A DNA stretch of 64,000 bases from Pseudomonas laurylsulfatiphila (GCF_002934665.1 NZ_NIRS01000009.1:238565-302564); one strand, 5' to 3'; counted from the stretch's first letter, positions 23,540-32,740 are shown. Translations and numbers: made by a program. Notes: generated by a model not told the origin, from the sequence alone.

Positions 23540-24408
23540 TTCAAACCGACATACTGCCAATAGAGATCGGTTATTTGACCACCCCAGAGCAAGGCAATCC
23601 AGCCGGCAATGGCCAGATAGGGACCGAAAGGGATAGGCGTCGAGGTTTTTGCATGGCGCAAGCGCAGGGTGATCAGCCCGATGATTGCTCCCACCAGCGA
23701 GGACAGGAGGACGGTCAGCGGCAAAATCTGCCAGCCACCCCAGGCGCCCAGCATCGCCAGCAGTTTGAAATCACCGTGACCCATGCCGTCCTTGCCGGTG
23801 ATCAGTTTGAACAGCCAGAACACCGACCACAGCAGGCCGTAGCCGGCTATTGCCCCCCACAGTGCCTCGTGCAGCGACACGAACAGGCCGAAACTGTTAA
23901 CGACCAACCCCAGCCACATCAATGGCAGCACCAGCACGTCCGGCAATATCTGATGCTCGGCGTCGATCAGGCTCATCGCCAGCAATCCCCAGCTCAGGAC
24001 CAGTACCAGGCCGGCCGGCCAACCGAAGCCGAAGTGCCAGGCAACAAACGCCGATAACAACCCGCAGGCCAATTCGGTCAATGGATAGCGCGGGCTGATC
24101 GCCGCCGCACAGGCTGAACAGCGGCCGCGCAAAAACACATAACTGAGCAGCGGGATGTTTTCCCAGGCACGGATTCGGTGATGGCAATGCGGGCACTGGG
24201 AGTGGGGCAGCAACAGGTTGTAGGTCGGCAGCGGCGTTTCGCCAGGCAGCCCGAGAATGTCATGGGCCTGCTCACGCCAGTCCCGTTCGAGCATTTTCGG
24301 CAGGCGCCAGATCACGACATTGAGGAAGCTGCCGACCAGCAGGCCGGTGATGCCTGCGAGAAGGACAAAGGCCAGCGGAGAGTGAATCAGGATTTCATTC
24401 AAGGGCAT
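23536..24408 (-). CDS. pilD: Prepilin peptidase/N-methyltransferase PilD
   Basis: Bifunctional inner-membrane enzyme that cuts the class III leader from pilins and type II secretion pseudopilins and methylates the new N-terminus. It has 290 residues and about eight membrane helices. Zinc ligands Cys72, Cys75, Cys97 and Cys100; catalytic Asp148 (SLIDAEH) and Asp212 (GMGHGDFKL). It is intact, as expected if it still serves a type II secretion system even where pili decay. One base separates it from pilC. Confidence 0.96.
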   Translation of the reverse strand: MPLNEILIHSPLAFVLLAGITGLLVGSFLNVVIWRLPKMLERDWREQAHDILGLPGETPLPTYNLLLPHSQCPHCHHRIRAWENIPLLSYVFLRGRCSACAAAISPRYPLTELACGLLSAFVAWHFGFGWPAGLVLVLSWGLLAMSLIDAEHQILPDVLVLPLMWLGLVVNSFGLFVSLHEALWGAIAGYGLLWSVFWLFKLITGKDGMGHGDFKLLAMLGAWGGWQILPLTVLLSSLVGAIIGLITLRLRHAKTSTPIPFGPYLAIAGWIALLWGGQITDLYWQYVGLK

Positions 24409-24409
24409 G

Positions 24410-25627
24410 TCAGATCGCTGAGCCAAGTTGGAAGATGGGCAGGTACATGGCAACTACCAGTCCACCGACGATAACACCCAGCACCACCATGATGAACGGC
24501 TCCATCAGGCTGGTGAGGTTATCGACCATGTTATCGACGCTGTCTTCGTAGAATCCCGCGACTTTGTCGAGCATGGCGTCCAGGGTGCCTGACTCTTCGC
24601 CGATGGCCGTCATCTGTATCGCCATGTTCGGAAAGACGCCGGAGGTACGCATGGCGAAATTCAATTGCATGCCGGTCGAAACGTCTTGCCGGATGCGCAA
24701 CACGGCGCGCTTAAACACGCTATTGCCGGTCGCGCCGGCCACTGATTGCAGGGCCTCCATCAGCGGCACGCCGGCAGCGAAAGTGGTCGACAGCGTGCGG
24801 GCGAACCGGGCCACGGCGGACTTGTGCATCAGGGTGCCCACCAGCGGCAGTTTCAGCAGCCAGGTGTCCATCCGGTCACGCAAGGCCGGGGACTTCCCGA
24901 GGGCGTGGCGCACGCCGAAGGCCATCGTGAACAGCGCGCCAAGGACCACCCACCACCAGGCCTGCATGAATTGCGACAGGCCTATGACCATCACGGTGAA
25001 GGCCGGCAGTTCGGCGCCGAAGCCTTTGAACACCGACTCGAACTGCGGCACGACATTGACCAGCAGAATCCCGGTGACAATCGCCGCGACAAACACCACC
25101 ACCAGCGGGTAGGTCATGGCTTTTCGGATCCTGGCCTTGAGGGATTCGCTTTTTTCCTTGTAGGTCGCGACCCGCTCCAGAAGGGTGTCGAGGGCACCGG
25201 CCTGCTCGCCGGCATCCACCAGGTTGCAATACAGTTCATCGAAATACCGGGGCTTCTTGCGCAGGGCGGCGGCGAAGCTGCTGCCTGCCGCAACTTCCTG
25301 TTTCAGTTCGTCCACCAGCGTGCGCATGGCCGGATTGTCGAAGCCCTCGCCGATGATGTCGAAGGACTGCAACAACGGCACGCCGGCCTTCATCATCGTC
25401 GCCATTTGCCGGGTGAACAAGGCAATGTCCTGGGCCTTGATACGTTTGCCCATGCTGAAAACCGCTGGTTTTTTTTTGCGAACCTTGCCCGGACTGATGC
25501 CTTGCTTGCGCAGTTTCGCCTTGATCAGCGCCGGGTTTTGAGCGCTGAGTTCGCCGGTCACTTTTGTGCCTTTGCGGTCGATGCCTTCCCATGCATACAC
25601 GCTGATTTTCGCTGCCTTGACCGCCAT
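24410..25627 (-). CDS. pilC: Type IV pilus inner-membrane platform protein PilC
   Basis: GspF-family polytopic protein that forms the platform for pilus assembly under the PilB/PilT motors. It has 405 residues with two copies of the T2SF domain (about 73-195 and 275-397), each with the LLERVATYKEKSESLKARI-like helix. The pilus ATPase gene pilB, which normally precedes pilC, is absent here. Confidence 0.95.
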   Translation of the reverse strand: MAVKAAKISVYAWEGIDRKGTKVTGELSAQNPALIKAKLRKQGISPGKVRKKKPAVFSMGKRIKAQDIALFTRQMATMMKAGVPLLQSFDIIGEGFDNPAMRTLVDELKQEVAAGSSFAAALRKKPRYFDELYCNLVDAGEQAGALDTLLERVATYKEKSESLKARIRKAMTYPLVVVFVAAIVTGILLVNVVPQFESVFKGFGAELPAFTVMVIGLSQFMQAWWWVVLGALFTMAFGVRHALGKSPALRDRMDTWLLKLPLVGTLMHKSAVARFARTLSTTFAAGVPLMEALQSVAGATGNSVFKRAVLRIRQDVSTGMQLNFAMRTSGVFPNMAIQMTAIGEESGTLDAMLDKVAGFYEDSVDNMVDNLTSLMEPFIMVVLGVIVGGLVVAMYLPIFQLGSAI

Positions 25628-25854
25628 GTTCAGTCCTGGGTATTCCGATTGAGTTGCTCTTATAGCCTAGTCAAAGGATGGGGCCAAACCCGCCAGGGTG
25701 AGGTGACAAAAAGCGTCAGATAGTGCTGATCCTGGCGATGCGTAAGGGCCTTGCGACTACCACACCCCCTGCCAACAGGGGCTTCCGGCCTTGGCACAGG
25801 CTGTGCTGCCATGGGGCAGGTCATGAGCCTTCGACTCATGCATGGAGCTTGTAC
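25628..25854. other. pilA-pilC intergenic region without pilB
   Basis: 227 bp between the divergent pilC and pilA genes. It holds the pilA sigma-54 promoter and a weak TTGACT/TATAAG region pointing to pilC. No open frame or Walker motif of the PilB ATPase is visible on either strand. Confidence 0.8.
25792..25807 (+). promoter_or_regulatory. Sigma-54 promoter of pilA
   Basis: TGGCACAGGCTGTGCT matches the -24/-12 consensus TGGCACGNNNNTTGCW at 14 of 16 positions counting the four free N, with GG and GC correctly spaced. The pilA start is about 50 bp downstream. Confidence 0.85.
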
Positions 25855-26277
25855 ATGAACAATCAGAAAGGTTTTACCCTGATCGAGTTGCTCGTCGTGG
25901 TGGCGATCATCGGGATCCTGGCAACACTGGGCCTGCCGATGTATTCCAAGTACCAGGCCCGGGCCAAGGTCACGGCGGCGCTGGCCGAGCTGACTGCGAT
26001 GAAAGTGCCGTTCGAGGATGTGGTCAATCAGGGGGAAACTCCGACAATTGCCAACGTGGCGCCCGCCGGTGCGGCATCGACCACCCATTGCACCCTGTCT
26101 GTGACGGCTACAACGCCGGAGGGAGCGGGATCAATCGTTTGTACGTTGCACAATGCCCCGGGGGTGGTCCAGGGCAAAACCGTCACCCTGACACGGGACG
26201 AAACCAAAGGCTGGTCGTGTGAAAGCAGCGTCTCTAAGGACTACCTGCCTAAAGGGTGTTCCGGTTCTGCGGCATGA
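25855..26277 (+). CDS. pilA: Major type IV pilin PilA
   Basis: 140 residues. The leader MNNQKG is followed by FTLIELLVVVAIIGILATLG, with Glu at +5. Cysteines in the C-terminal half (THCTL, SIVCTL, WSCES, KGCSG) could form two disulfides. The frame begins at the ATG after the sigma-54 promoter; longer frames extend upstream through the promoter and are artefacts. It looks intact although several partner genes are lost. Confidence 0.93.
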   Translation: MNNQKGFTLIELLVVVAIIGILATLGLPMYSKYQARAKVTAALAELTAMKVPFEDVVNQGETPTIANVAPAGAASTTHCTLSVTATTPEGAGSIVCTLHNAPGVVQGKTVTLTRDETKGWSCESSVSKDYLPKGCSGSAA

Positions 26278-26578
26278 GTTGTTGAATCAATTCCCCGCTT
26301 TTGCGGGGTTTTTCCTGTTTGTCGACTGGTCGTCAAAAGCCGCTCATAAAGCTCAGAAATTTCAGCATCTTAGGAACTTTCCATAAACCCGCAACTTGCA
26401 TGCAGTGTTTGTGCATCTCGTGCATTTTGCATGATTCCGAAAATTGGCTGATTTTATAACTTATTGATTTATAAAGTTTTATTCTCTGTTTCAAAGTTGG
26501 CACAGCGTTCGCAATATCCCTGGTAACCCTGCCGACAAGACACCCGGCAGACTTTTCAGAAAAACAGGAGTTACTCGT
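26278..26578. other. Intergenic region between pilA and the BON gene
   Basis: 301 bp. Contains the pilA terminator, then an A+T-rich stretch with TTGATTT and TATAA-like boxes near 26450-26480 that probably holds the BON gene promoter. Nothing else seen. Confidence 0.6.
26293..26313 (+). terminator. Terminator of pilA
   Basis: Hairpin CCCCGC / GCGGGG with a TTTT loop, then a T run; 15 bp after the pilA stop. Confidence 0.9.
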
Positions 26579-26935
26579 ATGAAGAAGTTCGCTATCGCTG
26601 CCGCTACTGCTACCGCGCTGACCCTTACCATGGCAAACGCGGCATTCGCCCAGACCACTCAAGCCACCCAGGCTCCAATGACCCTGGCGGCGGGTGAAAT
26701 GACCAAGGCTACAGAAGCTACTTCCGATACCTGGATCACCACCAAAGTCAAAGCTGACCTGATGACCGAAAAAGGCATTCCAGGTAGCGACATCAAGGTT
26801 GAAACCAACAAAGGCGTGGTATCGCTGTCGTCGACCACCGCCGTGACCGATTCGCAAAAAGAAATGGCTGTGGCCATCACCAAGAAAATCAAAGGCGTCA
26901 AGGCGGTCTCCGCTGACGGCCTGAAAGCCGATTAA
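26579..26935 (+). CDS. BON domain periplasmic protein
   Basis: 118 residues with a signal peptide ending near AAFA, a Thr/Ala-rich linker, and one BON domain (about 48-115: TWITTKVKADLMTEKGI, then VVSLSSTTAVTDSQKEMAV). BON domains bind phospholipid or envelope components; single-BON proteins often respond to osmotic or envelope stress. An AGGAG ribosome site lies upstream and a strong terminator downstream, so it is probably a single-gene transcript. Confidence 0.9.
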   Translation: MKKFAIAAATATALTLTMANAAFAQTTQATQAPMTLAAGEMTKATEATSDTWITTKVKADLMTEKGIPGSDIKVETNKGVVSLSSTTAVTDSQKEMAVAITKKIKGVKAVSADGLKAD

Positions 26936-27042
26936 GGCAAGACTTCTCGCCTGGACCGGGAGAGGGCGCGACAGACGAGCCGAGTCATACATCTGTTGCA
27001 ACCTGAGTGTTCATGCGAAGGGCCAAACGGATGTTGGCCACC

Positions 27043-27077
27043 ACAGGCCCCGCGCACTTTTGCCGGGGCCTGTTTTA
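27043..27077 (+). terminator. Terminator of the BON gene
   Basis: Hairpin CAGGCCCCG / CGGGGCCTG around a CGCACTTTTGC loop, followed by TTTT. Confidence 0.88.
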
Positions 27078-27099
27078 TGTGTAGTGCTGGAAATTAATT

Positions 27100-27187
27100 T
27101 GTAGGAGCGAGCCTGCTCGCGATGACGGTCTTTCAGGCGACATCGATGTCGACTGTTTTGCCGCCATCGCGAGCAGGCTCGCTCCCA
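27100..27187. repeat. REP inverted pair (repeat 5)
   Basis: Arms TGTAGGAGCGAGCCTGCTCG and CGAGCAGGCTCGCTCCCA; note that one arm has GTAGG and the other the complement of GTGGG, a mixed pair. It lies between the BON gene and DUF2845. Confidence 0.88.
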
Positions 27188-27221
27188 CTTTGAAGAGTGT
27201 TCACATGAATTGGGGGTGGCT

Positions 27222-27518
27222 TCAGTTTCCGCGTTTGCTGGTGATCTGCTTCAGCCGATTGCCTTCGAACCGCAAGTATTGATACATGCCGCCATTCGGT
27301 CCGTAGGTCCATTCCTCGACCTGAAACTCCTCGCGTCGGTCTGCACTGCGCTTGTAACCCAGCAGGTCGCGACTCACCGGTTCACCGCATTTCTGCAAGA
27401 CCTCACTCGAGCGATCACCGACGCTGATCAATTGGCTGCCACAGCGCAGGGTATCGGCCGCCCAGGCCTGGCTGGCGGATAGCGCCAGGACCAGGCCTGC
27501 CAGCCGCCGCATCATCAC
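27222..27518 (-). CDS. DUF2845 secreted protein
   Basis: 98 residues: signal peptide MMMRRLAGLVLALSASQAWA, then a small domain with two cysteines (LRCGSQL, LQKCGEP) likely paired. The motif GDRSSEVLQKCGEPVSRD is shared by DUF2845 proteins. It overlaps the large DUF748 gene by 4 bp (ATGA). Function not known. Confidence 0.88.
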   Translation of the reverse strand: MMMRRLAGLVLALSASQAWAADTLRCGSQLISVGDRSSEVLQKCGEPVSRDLLGYKRSADRREEFQVEEWTYGPNGGMYQYLRFEGNRLKQITSKRGN

Positions 27519-30472
27519 TCGGCATCCAGATGCATCGGTGTCACCACGCGGCCGTCACTTTCCGCTTCGCCCAGATTGGCGTCGATGAAGTACACCCGCT
27601 CATCTTCCAGTTTGGCCTTGTCGACCAGGTAATCCTTGATGCTGCTGGCGCGCTCCTGGCCCAGTTGACGCAGCAGTACGTCACTGGAGCTCCAGAACTT
27701 GATCACCTCGGCGCGCATTTTCGCGGTGCGCTCTTCCTTGCCCAGGTCCTTCCATTCGGCAGGGGGCTGGGTTTTAAGGCGGGTGCGGTAGATACCTTCG
27801 AGCAACGGACCTTTTTCCCCGTCCGGCACTTCCAGCAACGAAGCCTGGGCCGGGACCTTGTCACCGCGGCGCTGGAGCATTTTGTAGTAGTTGTACTGGT
27901 ATTCCCGTTCCAGGCGTTGTTCGGCAATCAGCGGGCCATCGCTGCTCTTGGCGGCAGTGCCTTCGATTTCCAGGCGCAGGGCCGGGCGTTCCTTGAGCGC
28001 ATTGGACAGTTTGTCCAGGGCGCCTTCAGCGTCCTTGCCCAATTCGCTGGAACCCGCCGCGAATGAAACGCTGCCCAAGTCTTCCGAACCGCCACCGTTG
28101 ACCAGCCCGCCAATGAGTTTGAACGGTGCCGCAGCGGCTTTGACGATCAGGTTGCGCAGGGTCTGCCAGACAATCGGCATGATGCTGAACTGAGGGTTGT
28201 TCAGATCGCCGGTGACCGGCAGCTCGATGGAGATCTTGCCGTCGACGTCCTTGAGCAAGGCAATGGCCAGTTTCAGCGGCAGGCTCACGGCATCCGGGCT
28301 GTCGACTTTTTCACCCAGCTGCAGTTGCTCGACCACCACTTTGTTTTCGGCTTTGAGCTGCCCCTTGGTGATCTGGTAATGCAGGTCGAGATTGAGCCGG
28401 CCCTTGCGGATACGGTAGCCGGCGAACTTGCCGGAGTAGGGGGTCAGCGTGGTCAGTTCCACGCGTTTGAAGCTGGTGGCGATGTCGAGGCTGGCCATCG
28501 GGTCGAACGGATTGACCGAGCCCTTGATGGTCACCGGCGCGTAGCGGTCGACCTTGCCCTTGACGTCGACACTGGCCGGTTTCGGCTGGCGGCTGTCGAT
28601 GGTGCCGATCTGCCCGTTGAGTTGCTGGATGGCGGTGGCGAAGTTCGGGGTCAGGCTGAAGTCGGCGAAGTTGGCCGAACCGTCATTGATGAAAATGCCG
28701 CCGATGTGGATGCCCAGCGGTTTTTCGTTGCTTGTCGGTTTGCTCGCTGCCGGTTTTGCCCCGGAGTCCGCCGGTTGCGGAATCAGCAGATCGTCGATGT
28801 TGGTGGTGCGATCATCGTTGATCATGAAACGCGCATAGGGCTGGAACAGGTTGACCTTGTCGATCGACAGGCTGTCCCCATGCTGATAGTTCAGGCCTTC
28901 GACCACGACCTGTTGCCACTTGAGGAAGTCGCGGGTTTTCAGGGTGTCCAGGGTATGCAACTGATCGACCTGGGCGCGACCGGTCACGTTGAAGGCCAGG
29001 GGCTCGGTGCTTTTGAGGTTGACCGCCAGATCGCTGCCGAGCATGCCGCTGCGCAGTTCCAGGCGAATGAATGGCGTGATGTAGGACTGGGCAACCCGCA
29101 GGTCGATGTCCCTGGTCTGCACCTTCAGCCTGGCGCTGACCGGGGCCAGGTTGACCTCGCCGTCGGCCATGATCTTGCCTTGCTTGCCCACGCCGGTATC
29201 GAGCTTGAGGGTAAAGGGCGAGCCGTTGAGGCTGTCGAAGTTTTGCAGGTCGAGGTTCAGCGGAGCCAGGTCCAGGGCGACGGCAGGCTGTGCCTTGCGG
29301 TCAGCCAGATGCACCTTGTAGTCGCGCAGTTGCACATCCTTGATCAGCACCTGCCAGGGTTTGTCGGGTGCGCCCGGTTCAGGTTTCGGTGAGTCTGCCG
29401 CCGCCGGAGTGCTGGCCGGTTCTGCATCCGCCTTGGCTTTGGCGGTGGATTTTGACGGTTGGCTGGCGAACAGTTTCTGCCAGTCGAGTTGGCCGTCCGG
29501 TTCCAGCGCGGCCCAGGTTTCCAGTTTGTGGCTGCGGATCTTGCCGACCACCACCTGCTGCCTGGCCAGGTCCACCGTGGTTTCGCTCACGTCCAGACGC
29601 TCAAGCTTTACCAGCGGCCGGCCATCCGGCGCCTTGATCGCGAAGGGGGCGACAGTGAGCGCGACATTGCTCAACAGCAGCTCGGTTTGCTTGGACAGAC
29701 TGAGTTTGTAGTCGGTGCTGATGCTCATGATGCCGCTTTCGAGATCCAGTGGAACGGCATCGCGCACATAGGGCCAAAAGGCTTTCATCTTGCCATCAGT
29801 GATTTTCAGCTTACCTTCGGAGGCGATCGGGATCAGGCTGAAGTTGCCCGTCCAGTCGATCTGTCCGCCATTGGGGCCGACGGCCACCAGGGTCATGTCG
29901 GCACTGTCATCGGGCAGGGTGCTGAGGTTCTTCAGCTCGAAATCGAGGGAGTCGTAGAGAAACTCGATGGGCTCGCTGGGCCGGGCGTCTTCAAAGTGCA
30001 CGGCGCCGCCGGCCAGCTTGATCCGCTCGATGCGCAGCGGAAACGGCTTGGCATCCGGGTCGGTCGGCGTGGATTCGCTTTCTGGCAGTTTGAACAACCC
30101 AAGCAGATTGAGTTTGCCGTCCTTGCCGAACAGGATTTCGGTCTTGGGCTTGTCCAGTTCGACATCGGACAGGTGCACCGCCTTGGTCCACAGGCTGTCG
30201 AGTTGCAGATTGGCGTACAAACGTTCGAAAGCGACCTGCTCCTTGCCGGGCTCGCCGATGTTCAAGCCCCAGAGGGTCAGTTCAAGGCTGAACGGATTGA
30301 ACTCGATCCGCTGGATCGTGGCAGGGGTGGTGGCGTAGTTGGCCAGTTGCTGGTTGGCAATGCGCAACGCCACACCCGGTAAAATCAGAAAACCCAGCAA
30401 GCTGTAGAGAGCCAGAGCAGTCAACAAGGCGCCGATGGCGCGAATCAATCCTTTGTACATGTGCGGCTTCAT
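27515..30472 (-). CDS. Large DUF748/AsmA-like envelope protein
   Basis: 985 residues from the ATG at 30472; ATG 30460 is also possible. One N-terminal membrane helix (GALLTALALYSLLGFLILPG), then a long periplasmic beta-rich region with DUF748/AsmA-like repeats, a Lys/Ala/Pro-rich low-complexity linker, and a C-terminal part with SVSFAAGSSELGKDAEGALDKL, resembling an OmpA-like domain. AsmA-like proteins help move or place lipids between membranes; a similar role here is inference. The DUF2845 gene follows in the same operon. Confidence 0.87.
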   Translation of the reverse strand: MKPHMYKGLIRAIGALLTALALYSLLGFLILPGVALRIANQQLANYATTPATIQRIEFNPFSLELTLWGLNIGEPGKEQVAFERLYANLQLDSLWTKAVHLSDVELDKPKTEILFGKDGKLNLLGLFKLPESESTPTDPDAKPFPLRIERIKLAGGAVHFEDARPSEPIEFLYDSLDFELKNLSTLPDDSADMTLVAVGPNGGQIDWTGNFSLIPIASEGKLKITDGKMKAFWPYVRDAVPLDLESGIMSISTDYKLSLSKQTELLLSNVALTVAPFAIKAPDGRPLVKLERLDVSETTVDLARQQVVVGKIRSHKLETWAALEPDGQLDWQKLFASQPSKSTAKAKADAEPASTPAAADSPKPEPGAPDKPWQVLIKDVQLRDYKVHLADRKAQPAVALDLAPLNLDLQNFDSLNGSPFTLKLDTGVGKQGKIMADGEVNLAPVSARLKVQTRDIDLRVAQSYITPFIRLELRSGMLGSDLAVNLKSTEPLAFNVTGRAQVDQLHTLDTLKTRDFLKWQQVVVEGLNYQHGDSLSIDKVNLFQPYARFMINDDRTTNIDDLLIPQPADSGAKPAASKPTSNEKPLGIHIGGIFINDGSANFADFSLTPNFATAIQQLNGQIGTIDSRQPKPASVDVKGKVDRYAPVTIKGSVNPFDPMASLDIATSFKRVELTTLTPYSGKFAGYRIRKGRLNLDLHYQITKGQLKAENKVVVEQLQLGEKVDSPDAVSLPLKLAIALLKDVDGKISIELPVTGDLNNPQFSIMPIVWQTLRNLIVKAAAAPFKLIGGLVNGGGSEDLGSVSFAAGSSELGKDAEGALDKLSNALKERPALRLEIEGTAAKSSDGPLIAEQRLEREYQYNYYKMLQRRGDKVPAQASLLEVPDGEKGPLLEGIYRTRLKTQPPAEWKDLGKEERTAKMRAEVIKFWSSSDVLLRQLGQERASSIKDYLVDKAKLEDERVYFIDANLGEAESDGRVVTPMHLDAE

Positions 30473-30565
30473 CTGTCTGAATCGGAGTGCCTTGGAGTAT
30501 GGCACGCGTTTCCGGTTCCGAAGTGATTGACCTGTCGAGGAAGTTTCAGATTTCTCCCACAGCTG

Positions 30566-31582
30566 TCAGAGCTGCAGAATCAGGGTTTTCAGCGGTGGTT
30601 GCTGATCCATCGACGGGAAATCGGCGCCTGGTTTCATCACGCTCCACTCACGCACCGGCCGCCCGGCCTTCTCTGCGCAACGCAACACCTGCTCGCGCCA
30701 ATCGTCCATGCTGACTTTCGCCAGGTTGTTGCAGCAGATCAGCACGCCGTTGTCGGCGGTGGTCAACAAGGCCGGCTTGAGCAGGCTCTGATAGTCGCGC
30801 AGCAGATCGACTGTGCCGAATGCGCTCTTGGCCCAGGCCGGAGGGTCCAGGAGCACCAGATCGTACTGGCGCTGTTCCAGGCGCTGATAGCTCGGCAGTT
30901 TTTGCCCGCGGCGCTGGCTGATCGGCAGGCCGGCCAGTTGGCGAATGGCCGGGAAGTAGTCGGACTGGATAAATTCCATGGGCGGCAACTGCGGGTTGAG
31001 TTGGCCGTTCTCCCGACCAACCGCCAGGTTGCCTTCGGCGAAGTCCAGGTTGCACACCTCGCGCGCGCCGCCGGCGGCGGCACTGAGGCCGACGCCACAG
31101 GTGTAGGCGAACAGGTTCAGTACGCTTTTGTTCTTGCTGTGATCCTTGACCCAGCCACGGGTGTTGCGCAGGTCGAGGAACAGCAGCGGGTCTTGTCCGG
31201 CATGGCGACCACGCACCCTATAGTTCAGGCCCCATTCGTGGCCGACCAGGTCTTGCAGGGCGGCTTCGTCGGCGCGGTAGACGATGTCTTCGCGATCGAT
31301 GCGCGAATTACCGCGGGAGCGGTCGTTGTAGACCAGCAGGGTTTCAAAACCCAGGTATTGATTGATCGCTTCGTGCAGTTGCAGCAGCGCCTCGCGCTCC
31401 AGCGGCTGGTGGAAACTTTGCACCAGCAATTGCGGGCCGTAGCGGTCGATGGTCAGGCCACCGGCACCTTCCTGGCTGCCGTGGAACAGGCGATAGCAGT
31501 CGGTGCCCTGCTGGTGCAGTTCGGCGAGCAGGTCCTGGCGTTGATCGAGGGCGGCGCGCAGCGCCTGATTCAAGGAAGACAT
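30566..31582 (-). CDS. RlmI-like SAM-dependent rRNA methyltransferase
   Basis: 338 residues. Predicted class I methyltransferase of the family that includes the 23S rRNA m5C1962 enzyme RlmI. An EEHAD/PUA-like N-terminal part (about 1-95) precedes a Rossmann domain with VLNLFAYTCGVGLSAAAGGA (SAM motif I) and the catalytic segment VLLDPPAWAKSAFG. A cysteine pair in GVLICCNNLAKVS near the C-terminus matches m5C enzymes. The precise target base is not certain. Confidence 0.88.
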   Translation of the reverse strand: MSSLNQALRAALDQRQDLLAELHQQGTDCYRLFHGSQEGAGGLTIDRYGPQLLVQSFHQPLEREALLQLHEAINQYLGFETLLVYNDRSRGNSRIDREDIVYRADEAALQDLVGHEWGLNYRVRGRHAGQDPLLFLDLRNTRGWVKDHSKNKSVLNLFAYTCGVGLSAAAGGAREVCNLDFAEGNLAVGRENGQLNPQLPPMEFIQSDYFPAIRQLAGLPISQRRGQKLPSYQRLEQRQYDLVLLDPPAWAKSAFGTVDLLRDYQSLLKPALLTTADNGVLICCNNLAKVSMDDWREQVLRCAEKAGRPVREWSVMKPGADFPSMDQQPPLKTLILQL

Positions 31583-31650
31583 GCTGGGCGCCTTGCAGGA
31601 GAGAATTGGGCGCGGGAGTTTAACAGTTTGGAGCTGGACCGAGGTGCTCC

Positions 31651-31745
31651 CTTCGCGAGCAGGCTCGCTCCCACACTGGATTCGTGTCGTACACGGGATC
31701 TGCGACCAACAAAAGTCCCCTGTGGGAGCGAGCCTGCTCGCGATG
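31651..31745. repeat. REP pair in reversed orientation (repeat 6)
   Basis: Left arm CGCGAGCAGGCTCGCTCCCACA, right arm TGTGGGAGCGAGCCTGCTCGC, so the two arms face outward, opposite to most pairs here. It sits upstream of the RlmI-like gene, near the end of the MpaB gene. Confidence 0.88.
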
Positions 31746-31759
31746 CTTTTCGGCTGTAT

Positions 31760-32632
31760 CTAACTCATCAACCCCATCCGTCGCTTGGCCCGATGCACCG
31801 ATCCATTACGCACCGCCCAGCGCAGCATTGGCGCGCTGCGATTGACGCTGGCGCGGATCAGCTTGCGTTGCAGCGGGTTCTGGCTGACGCCGAGCATGTC
31901 ACTGGCCCAGTCCGGCAGCAGATCGATCCCTGCCTGCATCATCAGGCCGCCGAACGGCCTGGCCAAACGACTGGGAGAGGGCGCGTTCAACAACAGGCGC
32001 AGCACCTCGCGGCTGCGCTCGTCGCACAGCAGTTGCGGGCGGATGCGCTCAAGGTAGTCGGCAATTGCCTGCCGCGAACGGGGCACATCCCGGGCACCGA
32101 GACGCTCGGCGACCAAGGCGATCTCTGCGTAATAGCGATCCTGATCGACAGGGGACAGATGCGGGTTGCGATAGCGCAAATGCGCGGCGAGGAAGTTGCT
32201 GACCTCGGCGACGTGCACCCAGGTCAGCAGATCGGGATCGCTGGCGGCATAGGGGCGTCCATCCGGCGCCGTGCCGGTCACCTGCAAGTGAATGGTGCGA
32301 ACCTTCTCGATCAACCAGTCGGCGTCCTGCCGCGAACCGAAGGTGGTGCCGGAGATGAACTGCCCGGTGCGGCGCAAGCGACCGAGCATGTCCTCCCGAA
32401 AATTCGAATGGTCCCAGACCCCGGCCAATGCCAGCGGGTGCAGGGCCTGCAGCATCAGGGCGCTGATGCCACCGATCAGCATGCTGCTGAAATCGCCATG
32501 GACCTGCCAGCTCACCGAGTCCGGTCCGAACAGCCCGGGGTCGCCCTTGGGGTTTTCCAGGTCGAGCTTGCCCAGGGACAAACCGGTCAGGCTCATGATC
32601 TGGGTTTCGATGCGGGTGCGGATGAATTCCAT
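31760..32632 (-). CDS. MpaB/DUF2236 family oxygenase-like protein
   Basis: 290 residues from the ATG at 32632; the longer frame runs back into a REP and is not real. DUF2236 (ER-bound oxygenase MpaB/latex-clearing type) proteins bind a haem or iron and cleave C=C bonds in known members. Visible family features: LQALHPLALAGVWDHSNFREDMLGRLRRT near residue 60 and TWVHVAEVSNFLAAH near 140. The substrate is not known. Confidence 0.85.
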   Translation of the reverse strand: MEFIRTRIETQIMSLTGLSLGKLDLENPKGDPGLFGPDSVSWQVHGDFSSMLIGGISALMLQALHPLALAGVWDHSNFREDMLGRLRRTGQFISGTTFGSRQDADWLIEKVRTIHLQVTGTAPDGRPYAASDPDLLTWVHVAEVSNFLAAHLRYRNPHLSPVDQDRYYAEIALVAERLGARDVPRSRQAIADYLERIRPQLLCDERSREVLRLLLNAPSPSRLARPFGGLMMQAGIDLLPDWASDMLGVSQNPLQRKLIRASVNRSAPMLRWAVRNGSVHRAKRRMGLMS

Positions 32633-32650
32633 GGTGTCCCGGTTATTTCC

Positions 32651-32729
32651 TGTAGGAGCTGCCGCAGGCTGCGATCTTTTGACTTTGCTCTGTTGGATCA
32701 AAAGATCGCAGCCTGCGGCAGCTCCTACA
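32651..32729. repeat. REP inverted pair (repeat 7)
   Basis: Arms TGTAGGAGCTGCCGCAGGCTGCGATCTTTT-type and its perfect complement, separated by about 18 bp. Same subtype as repeat 2. It lies between acs and the MpaB-family gene. Confidence 0.88.
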
Positions 32730-32740
32730 AAGAGCGAGCA

